From Sphingomonadales bacterium (GTDB lineage Bacteria > Pseudomonadota > Alphaproteobacteria > Sphingomonadales > Sphingomonadaceae): a stretch of DNA of 64,000 nt. The stretch is from the NCBI GenBank assembly GCA_027491235.1, contig JAIXWO010000021.1:496001-560000 (forward strand), in the 5' to 3' direction. A program made the translations under genes and the position numbers. The notes below the pieces were generated by a model that was not told the DNA's origin, did no database searches, and was given only the letters and a program-made list of their open reading frames with translations. Shown here piece by piece: positions 52,643 to 60,831 of the stretch; within the stretch, counting starts at the first letter, position 1; each line of letters begins with the position of its first letter.

Positions 52643-55219
52643 ATGACAATGCGGATGTTGATCGACGCCCGCCACCCGGAGGAAACCCGGGTTGCGGTGG
52701 TCAAGGGAAACAAGATTGAGGAATTTGATTTTGAATCGGCGGAACGTCGCCAGCTCAAAGGAAATATCTACCTCGCAAAAGTAACACGGGTCGAGCCATC
52801 GCTTCAGGCAGCGTTTGTCGATTACGGCGGAAACCGTCACGGCTTCCTCGCCTTTTCGGAAATCCACCCTGATTACTACCAGATCCCGAAGGAAGACCGC
52901 GAAGCGCTGCTCCGCGAAGAGGCAGAACATGCCGCTGAAGAAGCGGCCCTGCGCGCAGCTGAAGGCGACGACGACGTCATCGACGGCCATCATGACGATG
53001 ACGGGCAGGACCATGATCGCCCCGATTCTGACCTGGAAGATGATGGGGAAGGCGATGCGCCCGCACCGGAATCAGCGGGTGGCAATGGCCATGATGACCA
53101 TGCTGCCGAAGATTTGCGCCGCCGCCGTATGGCCCTGCGCCGCCGGTATAAGATTCAAGACGTCATCCACCGGCGTCAGGTCTTGCTCGTGCAGGTCGTC
53201 AAGGAAGAGCGCGGCAATAAGGGCGCAGCCCTGACGACCTATCTCTCGCTCGCAGGCCGCTATTGTGTGCTTATGCCCAACACCACCCATGGTGGCGGCA
53301 TCAGCCGGAAGATCTCGAACGCGGCAGACCGTAAGCGCCTGAAGACCATCATGGCGGAACTCGCTTTGCCGGCCTCCATGGGCTGCATCGTCCGGACCGC
53401 GGGGCTCCAGCGCACCAAGACCGAAATTAAGCGTGACTTCGATTATCTGGCCCGCCTGTGGGACGATATCCGTGAGACCACGCTGAAGAGTCAGGCGCCC
53501 GCCCTTGTTAATGAGGACAGTGACCTCATCAAGCGCGCGATCCGCGACATCTACAATCGCGACATTGACGAAGTCATTGTGGAGGGCGAACGCGGCTATA
53601 AGCAGGCGCGCGACTTCATGAAGCTGCTGATGCCGAGCCATGTGAAGAAGGTGAAGGCTTATGCCGACGCTGTTCCGCTCTATCAGCGATATGGCGCCGA
53701 AGATCAGCTCGAGGCGATGTATCACCCCGTCGTCCAGCTGAAATCGGGCGGCTATCTGGTCATCAACCCGACCGAAGCTCTGGTGTCGATCGACATCAAC
53801 TCCGGCCGGTCGACCCGCGAACACGGCATCGAGCAGACGGCTGTCGCCACCAACCTTGAAGCGGCGCAGGAAATCGCCCGCCAGTTGCGCCTGCGCGACA
53901 TGGCCGGCCTTGTTGTCATCGACTTTATCGACATGGAGTCCAACTCCAACGTCCGTAAGGTTGAAAAGGCGATGAAGGCGGCGCTCGCCAATGATCGCGC
54001 CCGCATTCAGGTCGGCCGGATCAGCCAGTTCGGTCTGCTCGAAATGAGCCGCCAGCGCCTGCGCACCGGCGTGCTGGAAGCCTCCACCCGAGAATGTCCG
54101 CATTGCGAAGGCACAGGCCTTGTCCGCACGGCCTCGTCCGCTGGGCTGTCCGCGCTGCGCATGTTGGAAGAAGAAGCGGCGCGTGGCCGTGGCAGCCAGC
54201 TCACGCTGCGCGCCAGCCAGGAAGCAGCCTTCTACGTGCTCAACCGCAAGCGGCATGAACTGGGCGAAATCGAAGAGCGCTATGGCGTCTTGATTGAAGT
54301 CCAGTCCGACGGTCAGTTGGAAGGTGCCCGCATGACGGTGGAAGCCGCTGGCCCGCCGCCTGCTTTCCGCCCGACCTACGCCCCCATCGTTGATGATGAG
54401 CCCGATCTGGACGTCGAAGAATTCGATGACGAAGAAGAGGACGGCGAAGAGGCGGAAGCCCGCGAAGAGCGTGAAGACCGCGAAGAACGGGGCGATGGCG
54501 AAGCGCGCCGTCGTGGCCGTAGCCGTCGTCGTCGGGGTCGTCGTGGCGGTCGTCGTGACGAGGCTGAGCGTGGCGAACCGTCTGCAGACGGTGAAGCCGA
54601 TGCCGAAGCCTCTGGCGATGATGAGCCGGGTGAAGATGCGCCCGCCAACGCCGCTGAGCCGCGTGAAGATAAGGATGGCGCGCGTCGCCGTCGTCGTCGC
54701 GGGCGTCGCGGTGGTCGTCGTCGGCCGGAAGAAGGCGCCGCTGGCACCGAAGAGTCGCAGGACGACACAGTGGACGCAGCAACCGACGCTGCCGAAGCGA
54801 CCGCAGAACCGGTTGAAGTGGCTTCCGAAGACGAGGCCCCTAAAAAGCCGCGTCGCCGGACCAGCCGCGCCAAGGCTGCTGACGTCGCTGAGGTGGTCGA
54901 AGCACCGGTAGAGGTCGCGGCAGAAGAAGCTGTGACGGAAAAGCCGAAGCGGACCCGCAAGAAGAAGGTCGACACCGATGTGACGGAGGCTGCCGTCGAA
55001 GCCGCACCGGCACCCGAACCTGCGGCTGCCCCCGCCGTCGAAGAACCGGTCGCTGAAAAGCCGAAGCGGACCCGCAAGAAGAAGGTGGACGCAGAAGCGG
55101 CCCCGGAAGCGGCGGCAGAAGCTCCTGCATCTGACGAGGCCCCGGCATCAGAGGCTGAAGGTTCGACGGACTCGCCGCGTCGCGGCTGGTGGCAGCGTAC
55201 CTTCGGCGACGCCGTCTGA
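52643..55219 (+). CDS. rne: Ribonuclease E/G family endoribonuclease
   Basis: 858 aa from the ATG at 52643. The catalytic half has an S1 domain split by an acidic insert rich in Asp/Glu/His (about 100-150), then VFLMP-like RYCVLMPNTTHGGGISRK, DNase I-like catalytic residues in VSIDINSGRST and DFIDM, and the Zn-link CPHCEGTG. The C-terminal ~300 residues are disordered: acidic tracts, two arginine-rich RNA-binding patches (RRRRGRRGGRR type) and a twice-repeated KPKRTRKKK. This is the scaffold part that builds the degradosome. It is followed by the M48 protease gene after 50 nt. Confidence 0.96.
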   Translation: MTMRMLIDARHPEETRVAVVKGNKIEEFDFESAERRQLKGNIYLAKVTRVEPSLQAAFVDYGGNRHGFLAFSEIHPDYYQIPKEDREALLREEAEHAAEEAALRAAEGDDDVIDGHHDDDGQDHDRPDSDLEDDGEGDAPAPESAGGNGHDDHAAEDLRRRRMALRRRYKIQDVIHRRQVLLVQVVKEERGNKGAALTTYLSLAGRYCVLMPNTTHGGGISRKISNAADRKRLKTIMAELALPASMGCIVRTAGLQRTKTEIKRDFDYLARLWDDIRETTLKSQAPALVNEDSDLIKRAIRDIYNRDIDEVIVEGERGYKQARDFMKLLMPSHVKKVKAYADAVPLYQRYGAEDQLEAMYHPVVQLKSGGYLVINPTEALVSIDINSGRSTREHGIEQTAVATNLEAAQEIARQLRLRDMAGLVVIDFIDMESNSNVRKVEKAMKAALANDRARIQVGRISQFGLLEMSRQRLRTGVLEASTRECPHCEGTGLVRTASSAGLSALRMLEEEAARGRGSQLTLRASQEAAFYVLNRKRHELGEIEERYGVLIEVQSDGQLEGARMTVEAAGPPPAFRPTYAPIVDDEPDLDVEEFDDEEEDGEEAEAREEREDREERGDGEARRRGRSRRRRGRRGGRRDEAERGEPSADGEADAEASGDDEPGEDAPANAAEPREDKDGARRRRRRGRRGGRRRPEEGAAGTEESQDDTVDAATDAAEATAEPVEVASEDEAPKKPRRRTSRAKAADVAEVVEAPVEVAAEEAVTEKPKRTRKKKVDTDVTEAAVEAAPAPEPAAAPAVEEPVAEKPKRTRKKKVDAEAAPEAAAEAPASDEAPASEAEGSTDSPRRGWWQRTFGDAV
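54938..55090 (+). repeat. Direct repeats encoding EKPKRTRKKKVD in the RNase E tail
   Basis: A 36-bp unit at 54938-54973 recurs at 55055-55090 with one mismatch, giving two copies of the same lysine/arginine-rich RNA-binding patch separated by an Ala/Pro/Glu linker. Confidence 0.9.
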
Positions 55220-55269
55220 TCTCCGGGCTTTCAGCCCGCATTCATCAAGGGGAGGGGAGAAGCAGGACT

Positions 55270-56646
55270 ATGCAATTCCCCTCCTTCCTTGGCCGATCCC
55301 TTATGGGTCGCTTTTTAGCCCTGCTTTTGGCGGTCACCTTGTCGGTTCAACCGGCAATAGCCCAGTCGATGTTGCGCGATGCCGAAACCGAGGCTTTGCT
55401 TGCAGACATGTCTGCCGGCATCATTCAAGCGTCAGGCCTTCAGCCCAAAAATGTTCAGATTGTCCTTTTGCAGGACAAGGAAATCAACGCGTTCGTGGCC
55501 GGTGGCCAGATCGTCTACATCCATTCAGGGCTGATCACGGCGGCCAAGAACGCCAATGAAGTTCAGGGCGTTATTGCGCACGAAATGGGCCACGTCGCAG
55601 GCGGCCACATCATCCGCAGCAGCGAAGGCATCAAGACCGCAACCGGCATCACCTTGTTGAGCCTGCTGCTTGGCGCGGCGGCCATTGCGGCGGGTGCCGG
55701 GGAAGCGGGCGCCGGCATCATGGCGGCGGGACAGCAAGCGGCGATGAGCAAATTTCTGGCCTTCACGCGCACGCAGGAATCTTCGGCAGATTCGGCAGCG
55801 GCCAGCTATCTCTCAAAAGCGGGCATCAGCGGCAAGGGATTGATCGGCTTTTTCAAGACCCTCCAGAATGTCGAGTTCCGTTATGCCATCCCGCAGGAAG
55901 ACAGCTATGGCCGCACCCACCCGCTGACGGGCGAGCGTATCTCCGCGCTGCAGGAAGTGGTGGAAAAGGACGCAGCTTGGAACAAGCCGTCCGATCCGGC
56001 GATTGAAGCACGGTTTCAGCGCGTGAAGGCCAAGTTGACGGGCTTTGTGAATGAACCGCGCCAGACGCTCATCACTTATCCAGCGACCGACTTGTCCATC
56101 CCGGCCCGCTATGCACGCGCTTATGCCTGGCACCGTAGCGCCTATCCGGACAAGGCGCTGGAAGAGGCAGACTCGCTCCTTCGGTCCGTGCCGCACGACC
56201 CCTATTTTCTGGAACTGAAAGGGCAGATCCTGCTCGAATCCGGGCGCCCGCAAGAGGCCTTGCCGGTATTGCGTGAAGCTACAGAACTGACCCGCTCCCA
56301 ACCCCTGATTGCCTCGCTTTTCGGGCATGCGTTGCTGGCGACCGAAGATAAGGCCAACCTGCCTGAGGCGACACGCGTGCTGAAATCGGCGGTGTCGAAG
56401 GACAATGACAACCCGTTCGCCTGGTATCAACTGGGCGTCGTTTATGAACGTGAAGGGGATCTGCCACGTGCCCAACTGGCAACGGCGGAACGCTATAGCC
56501 TGCAGGGCCGGGCCAATCTTGCGCTGGTCAGCGCCGAAGCTGCGATGGGCGGGATTGCCAAGGGTTCTCCAGACTGGATTCGCGCGCAAGATATTGCCAT
56601 GGCGTCGCGGGCTGAAATGGAAAATGGCAAGCGCAGGCGGCGATGA
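55270..56646 (+). CDS. M48 family metalloprotease with TPR-like C-terminus (BepA/YfgC-like)
   Basis: 458 aa from the ATG at 55270, chosen for the strong GGGGAGGGGAGA before it. A Sec signal ends PAIAQ near residue 32. HEMGH at 104-108 is the zinc motif, with the third ligand in QESSADSAA. A hydrophobic stretch (TLLSLLLGAAAIAAG) follows. The last ~180 residues form helical repeats (YPDKALEEADSLL, GRPQEALPVLREA) like TPRs. BepA-type proteins check outer-membrane protein assembly in the periplasm. It overlaps the following DsbA-like gene by 4 nt. Confidence 0.92.
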   Translation: MQFPSFLGRSLMGRFLALLLAVTLSVQPAIAQSMLRDAETEALLADMSAGIIQASGLQPKNVQIVLLQDKEINAFVAGGQIVYIHSGLITAAKNANEVQGVIAHEMGHVAGGHIIRSSEGIKTATGITLLSLLLGAAAIAAGAGEAGAGIMAAGQQAAMSKFLAFTRTQESSADSAAASYLSKAGISGKGLIGFFKTLQNVEFRYAIPQEDSYGRTHPLTGERISALQEVVEKDAAWNKPSDPAIEARFQRVKAKLTGFVNEPRQTLITYPATDLSIPARYARAYAWHRSAYPDKALEEADSLLRSVPHDPYFLELKGQILLESGRPQEALPVLREATELTRSQPLIASLFGHALLATEDKANLPEATRVLKSAVSKDNDNPFAWYQLGVVYEREGDLPRAQLATAERYSLQGRANLALVSAEAAMGGIAKGSPDWIRAQDIAMASRAEMENGKRRRR

Positions 56647-57386
56647 TCGGGGGACTTAAGACAATGGCGGTGCCGGTATTGGCAGGTCTGATCGGGGCGG
56701 GCAGCGCTGCGCTTTACATGGCGTCGGCCGCACCCGAGGCCGCGTCCGTGAACACGACGGATCGCGCTGCGATTGAAAAGATCGTGCGGGAATATATTCT
56801 TACCCACCCGGAAATCCTGCCGCAGGCGATGGAAAATCTCCGGTCGCAAGAACTCGGCAAAGTGGTTGAGGCCAATCGCAAACTCATTGAAACGCCCGTT
56901 GGCGATGCATGGGAAGGCGCGCCCGATGCGGACGTTACGCTCGTTGAATTTTACGATTATGCCTGTGGCTATTGCCGTGCTTCAATTGCCGACATCGACA
57001 AGCTGCTGGCCGAAGACAAGAAACTGAAGGTCGTCTACCGCGACATGCCTGTGCTGGGGCAAGACAGTGTGGAGGCCGCGCGCCTGAGCGTTGCGGCCGC
57101 TATCGCGGGCAAGTTCACCGCCCTGCACAAGCCTCTCTACACAAAGGGTCGCCCGACACCTGATGTGCTCTCTGCAGCGCGCAAGGAAATTGGCCTCGAC
57201 AAGGTGGCGATTGCCAATCCGGCGGTAGATCAGGAACTCACCAAAAACCTTCAGCTCCAGCGCGAACTGGACCTGTCCGGCACACCTGCTTGGGTGGTGG
57301 GCAACAAGGTGCTGGTGGGTGCGGTTGGCTATGATGCCCTGAAGGCCGCCATTGCCGAAGCGCGGGCCGCAAAGGCCGCACGCTAG
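56643..57386 (+). CDS. DsbA-family thiol:disulfide protein with ScsC/Com1-like N-terminus
   Basis: 247 aa. An N-terminal signal or anchor (VPVLAGLIGAGSAALYMA) is followed by a helical segment IEKIVREYILTHPEILPQAME (the oligomerisation region found in ScsC and Com1-like proteins). The thioredoxin domain has CGYC in YDYACGYCRAS and the cis-Pro loop SGTPAWVVGN. It is probably a periplasmic disulfide isomerase or oxidase. It is coupled by overlap to the M48 protease gene, which fits envelope protein quality control. Confidence 0.92.
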   Translation: MIGGLKTMAVPVLAGLIGAGSAALYMASAAPEAASVNTTDRAAIEKIVREYILTHPEILPQAMENLRSQELGKVVEANRKLIETPVGDAWEGAPDADVTLVEFYDYACGYCRASIADIDKLLAEDKKLKVVYRDMPVLGQDSVEAARLSVAAAIAGKFTALHKPLYTKGRPTPDVLSAARKEIGLDKVAIANPAVDQELTKNLQLQRELDLSGTPAWVVGNKVLVGAVGYDALKAAIAEARAAKAAR

Positions 57387-57440
57387 GACGCTTTGCATTT
57401 TCCCCCTTGGCACGGCGCGCGCATGTGCCATTGTCCGCTC

Positions 57441-59615
57441 ATGACAAAACGCCCGATGATTGCGGCCCTCGCCGCTTTGCTGTGCGGACAGGCGGCCCTT
57501 GCTGCCCCGCCGAAATCCGTCCCGCCAAAGACCGCCCCCACCCAGAAAGTTTCCATGACAGATCCTGCAAAGCCCCCCGTCGCCGCCCAAAAGCCGCACA
57601 GCTATGAACGGCATGGATATAAGATCGACGATCCCTATTCATGGTTGAAGGATGAGGGGTATCCCAAGGTCGATGATGTCGAGGTGCTCGACTATCTGAA
57701 GGCGGAAAACACCTATTTCGAAGCGCAGATGAAGCCGCTGGCGCCGCTTGTCGAAACGATCTTTCAGGAAATGAAGGGGCGCCTGAAGGAAGACGACAGC
57801 TCGGTTCCGCAGAAGGATGGCGACTATCTCTACTGGCGCCGCTTTGAACCGGGCGCGCAGTATAAGCAGTGGATGCGAAAAGCCGTGAAGGGCGGCGCGG
57901 AGACCGTCCTGCTCGATGAAGCGAAGCTCGCTGAGGGTAAGGAATACTTCCGCCTGTCGGGCATCACCATTTCCGATGATGACCGGATGATGGCCTATGC
58001 GACCGACACCAACGGGTCGGAACGTTACACCATCCGCTTTCAGGATCTGGTGACGGGTGAGCATCTGGCCGATGAGATCCCCGGCACGCTCGGCGACTTC
58101 GTTTTTTCAGCCGACGGCAAGCATCTGCTCTACGGCCTCGTCAACGACAATTGGCGCGTCGAAAAAATCTTGATCCACACGCTCGGGACGCCGGTCGCTG
58201 AGGACAAAGTCATCTATTTGGAACCCGATCAGGGCTTCCAGACCGGCGTCGGCATGACGCACAGCCGCAAGTGGATTGTGGTTGCAACCGGCGACAATGA
58301 AACCAGCGAAGTTCGCCTGCTCCCGGTCAATGATCCCTTCGCCAAGCCGATCCTTGTGCGTGCGCGTAAAAAGGGCGTGGAATATGATGTGGAGGAGCAT
58401 GACGGCACGCTCTTCATCCACACCAATGACACAAGCACCCAGTTCCGGCTGGTCACCGCGCCGATCTCCAAGCCCGGCGAATGGACCGAGCGCATTGCGC
58501 CCTCGCCCAATTTCTACATGACGGGCGTGTCGACCTTTGCTGATTTCTTTGTCGTCGAAGGCCGCGACAATGGCCTCGATCAGGTGGAAATCCATCCCTA
58601 TCGCGGCGGCAAGCCCAAGCGGATTACCTTCCCCGAAGCGAGCTATTCGGCGGGACTGGATGAGAACCCCGAGTATAAAGTCGCCAAGCTGCGACTGTCC
58701 TATGAATCGATGGTCACGCCCGACACCGTCACTGAATATGATGTGTCCTCTGGCGAAATGACCACGCTCAAGGTGCAGGAGATTCCGAGCGGCTATGATG
58801 CCAGCCAGTACGCCACCGAACGCGTCGAGATCACCGCGCGCGACGGGACGAAGGTGCCGGTGTCGGTCGTCTACAAAAAGGGCTTCAAGAAGGACGGCAA
58901 TGGTCCGCTCTATCTCTATGCCTATGGCGCCTATGGCTATGCGATCCCACCGGGCTTCTCGACAACGCGGCTCTCGCTGCTCGACCGCGGCTTTGCCTAT
59001 GCCATCGCGCACATCCGTGGCGGCGATGATCTGGGCCAGCAATGGCAGCTCGATGGCAAGCTGACCAAGCGGACCAACACGTTCAACGACTTTGTGGATT
59101 CGGCGAAGGGCCTGATTGATCTGGGCTTTGCCAAGCCCGGCCGGATTGTGGCCGCAGGGGGCTCTGCGGGTGGGGAGCTGATGGGTGTTGTCGTCAACAC
59201 CAACCCCGAACTTTGGGGCGCGGTTGCAGCGCATGTTCCGTTCGTCGATGTGCTCAACACCATGCAGGATGAAACGCTACCGCTGACGCCGGGCGAATGG
59301 CCGGAATGGGGCAATCCGATTACCGACAAGGCGGCATTTGAGCTGATCCGCAGCTATTCGCCCTACGACAATGTGACGGCGCAGGCCTATCCGCCGCTGT
59401 TCATCACCGGCGGTCTCAACGACCCGCGCGTGACCTATTGGGAGCCCGCCAAATGGGCCGCCAAGCTGCGCGCCACCAAGACCGACCAGAATGTCCTCTT
59501 GCTCAAAACCAATATGGGGGCGGGCCATGGCGGCAAGTCCGGCCGGTTTGAGAGCCTGCGTGAAGACGCGGAAGAATTTGCGTTCTTCCTGTGGCAGTTG
59601 GGGATGGTGAAGTAG
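57441..59615 (+). CDS. Oligopeptidase B-like S9A prolyl oligopeptidase, exported
   Basis: 724 aa from the ATG at 57441. A Sec signal ends AALAA near residue 22, unlike cytosolic E. coli PtrB. The seven-bladed propeller comes first (DPYSWLKD near the start). The C-terminal hydrolase has YLYAYGAYGYAIP, RGGDDLGQQWQLDGK, the nucleophile in GGSAGGELMG, the Asp in GGLNDPRV and the His in GAGHGGKSG. It cleaves small peptides, probably after basic residues, in the periplasm. Confidence 0.92.
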   Translation: MTKRPMIAALAALLCGQAALAAPPKSVPPKTAPTQKVSMTDPAKPPVAAQKPHSYERHGYKIDDPYSWLKDEGYPKVDDVEVLDYLKAENTYFEAQMKPLAPLVETIFQEMKGRLKEDDSSVPQKDGDYLYWRRFEPGAQYKQWMRKAVKGGAETVLLDEAKLAEGKEYFRLSGITISDDDRMMAYATDTNGSERYTIRFQDLVTGEHLADEIPGTLGDFVFSADGKHLLYGLVNDNWRVEKILIHTLGTPVAEDKVIYLEPDQGFQTGVGMTHSRKWIVVATGDNETSEVRLLPVNDPFAKPILVRARKKGVEYDVEEHDGTLFIHTNDTSTQFRLVTAPISKPGEWTERIAPSPNFYMTGVSTFADFFVVEGRDNGLDQVEIHPYRGGKPKRITFPEASYSAGLDENPEYKVAKLRLSYESMVTPDTVTEYDVSSGEMTTLKVQEIPSGYDASQYATERVEITARDGTKVPVSVVYKKGFKKDGNGPLYLYAYGAYGYAIPPGFSTTRLSLLDRGFAYAIAHIRGGDDLGQQWQLDGKLTKRTNTFNDFVDSAKGLIDLGFAKPGRIVAAGGSAGGELMGVVVNTNPELWGAVAAHVPFVDVLNTMQDETLPLTPGEWPEWGNPITDKAAFELIRSYSPYDNVTAQAYPPLFITGGLNDPRVTYWEPAKWAAKLRATKTDQNVLLLKTNMGAGHGGKSGRFESLREDAEEFAFFLWQLGMVK

Positions 59616-59619
59616 CGGC

Positions 59620-60012
59620 GTGAAGGACTTCTCCCTCACCATTACACCCACGCCTGCTGACATTGACGAGCTCGGGCATGTCAACAATGCGGTGTGGGTG
59701 CGGTGGTTGCAGGATGTGGCGACGGCGCATTGGGATGCTGTGGCGCGGGCCGAGGATAAGGCGACCTACATCTGGGTCGTTGTCCGGCATGAGATTGATT
59801 ATTTCGGCAATGTCGGTCCCGGTGCGGCTGTGATCGCGCGAACATGGATCAGCGATGCGCCCAAGGGTGCGCGCTTTGACCGCAATGTTGAATTCAGCGA
59901 CGCCGCTGGCAAAATTGTGGTGCGCGCCAAGACGACTTGGGCGTTGATCGACAAAGCCTCAGGCCGGATCGCTCGGGTTCGCGATGAGATTGCTGCGCCG
60001 TTTTTGGGGTGA
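59620..60012 (+). CDS. Acyl-CoA thioesterase, hotdog-fold (YbgC/FadM-like)
   Basis: 130 aa from a GTG 4 nt after the upstream stop. The 4HBT pattern is clear: DIDELGHVNNAVWVRWLQD with the catalytic Asp, then HEIDYFGNVGPGAAV and ARTWI. It hydrolyses an acyl-CoA thioester, substrate unknown. It is likely co-transcribed with the oligopeptidase gene and is followed by a palindromic repeat. Confidence 0.9.
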   Translation: MKDFSLTITPTPADIDELGHVNNAVWVRWLQDVATAHWDAVARAEDKATYIWVVVRHEIDYFGNVGPGAAVIARTWISDAPKGARFDRNVEFSDAAGKIVVRAKTTWALIDKASGRIARVRDEIAAPFLG

Positions 60013-60023
60013 TCCTTCTTATT

Positions 60024-60112
60024 CCGTTTGGGCTGAGCTCGTCGAAGACCTGTCCTTTTTTGCTTCGGTGAACAGGGGAAGGACGGCCCTTCGACGTGCG
60101 CAGGGCAAGCGG
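60024..60112. repeat. Long imperfect inverted repeat, GGGCTGAGCTCGTCGAAG type
   Basis: The left arm 60024-60047 and right arm 60087-60112 pair at roughly four of five positions (CTGAGCTCGTCGAAG against CTTCGACGTGCGCAG). It fills the space between two converging genes and may help terminate both. I recall this unit as a common sphingomonad intergenic repeat. Confidence 0.6.
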
Positions 60113-60115
60113 CGC

Positions 60116-60802
60116 TTACCCTTTCGCCAGTGCCGTCAGCATGGCGGCCAGCGCATCGGGTGCGTTCATCATCGACAGGTGTCCGCAGCTGACTTCGATC
60201 GCGCGGTCATGCATGTGCGGTTCGCCCCGTGAGGCATGCGGCGGGATGATGCCGTCCGCTGCCGACCAGATCGCAATGGTTTCAACGGGAGGCTTGCGTT
60301 CCCGGACCACGTTCAGGGGCATGTCGTCAACGGAATGTCCGGCGGCCCATTCATAGGCGCGCCAAGCCCGGTTGTGGCGGGGGTCTCCCGCAATCGGGCT
60401 GCCCAGCGTGACCACTTTGTCGATTTTTTCCGGGGCAACCTTGGCATATTCGCGGGCGATCAGGCCACCTAGACTCCAGCCGATAAGGGCAACAGGCGCC
60501 CCCTCGCGCGCGACGACCTCGTCCACACGCTGGCCGAAGCGTGAAAGCGTGTCTTCCCTGACGGGCGCCGCGAAGCCCAGACCCCAGCCATAAGCGTGGT
60601 AGTTTGCTTTGCGCAGCACACGGCGCGCCATCGCCGTGCGGGCGTCACTGGTGAACAGACCGGGCAGCACGATGACGGGGCGCCCTTCGCCATCATGATC
60701 GGCGGCGAGCTCGTCCTCGGCCAACCAGCCGCGGACAAAGTCGTTGAGCAGGCGGATTTCGCCCAGAGAGGTCCATAAAGAAGGCAAATGTGCCGATTTC
60801 AT
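60116..60802 (-). CDS. Alpha/beta hydrolase (lipase/esterase-like)
   Basis: 228 aa from the ATG at 60802. IVLPGLFTSD carries the oxyanion-hole loop. The nucleophile elbow is ALIGWSLGGLIA, VTLGSPIAG follows, and the likely Asp and His are in WSAADGIIPP and SCGHLSMM. There is no signal peptide, so it is cytosolic. The substrate is unknown. It is divergent from the Atm1-type ABC gene across 29 bp. Confidence 0.85.
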   Translation of the reverse strand: MKSAHLPSLWTSLGEIRLLNDFVRGWLAEDELAADHDGEGRPVIVLPGLFTSDARTAMARRVLRKANYHAYGWGLGFAAPVREDTLSRFGQRVDEVVAREGAPVALIGWSLGGLIAREYAKVAPEKIDKVVTLGSPIAGDPRHNRAWRAYEWAAGHSVDDMPLNVVRERKPPVETIAIWSAADGIIPPHASRGEPHMHDRAIEVSCGHLSMMNAPDALAAMLTALAKG

Positions 60803-60831
60803 CCGGCCAAGATATGTTCTAGGGGTTAACA

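Noticed and set aside
52435-52719. Small open frame overlapping the rne start
   Set aside because: No family resemblance, out of frame with rne, ordinary for GC-rich DNA; kept only as a note on the leader.
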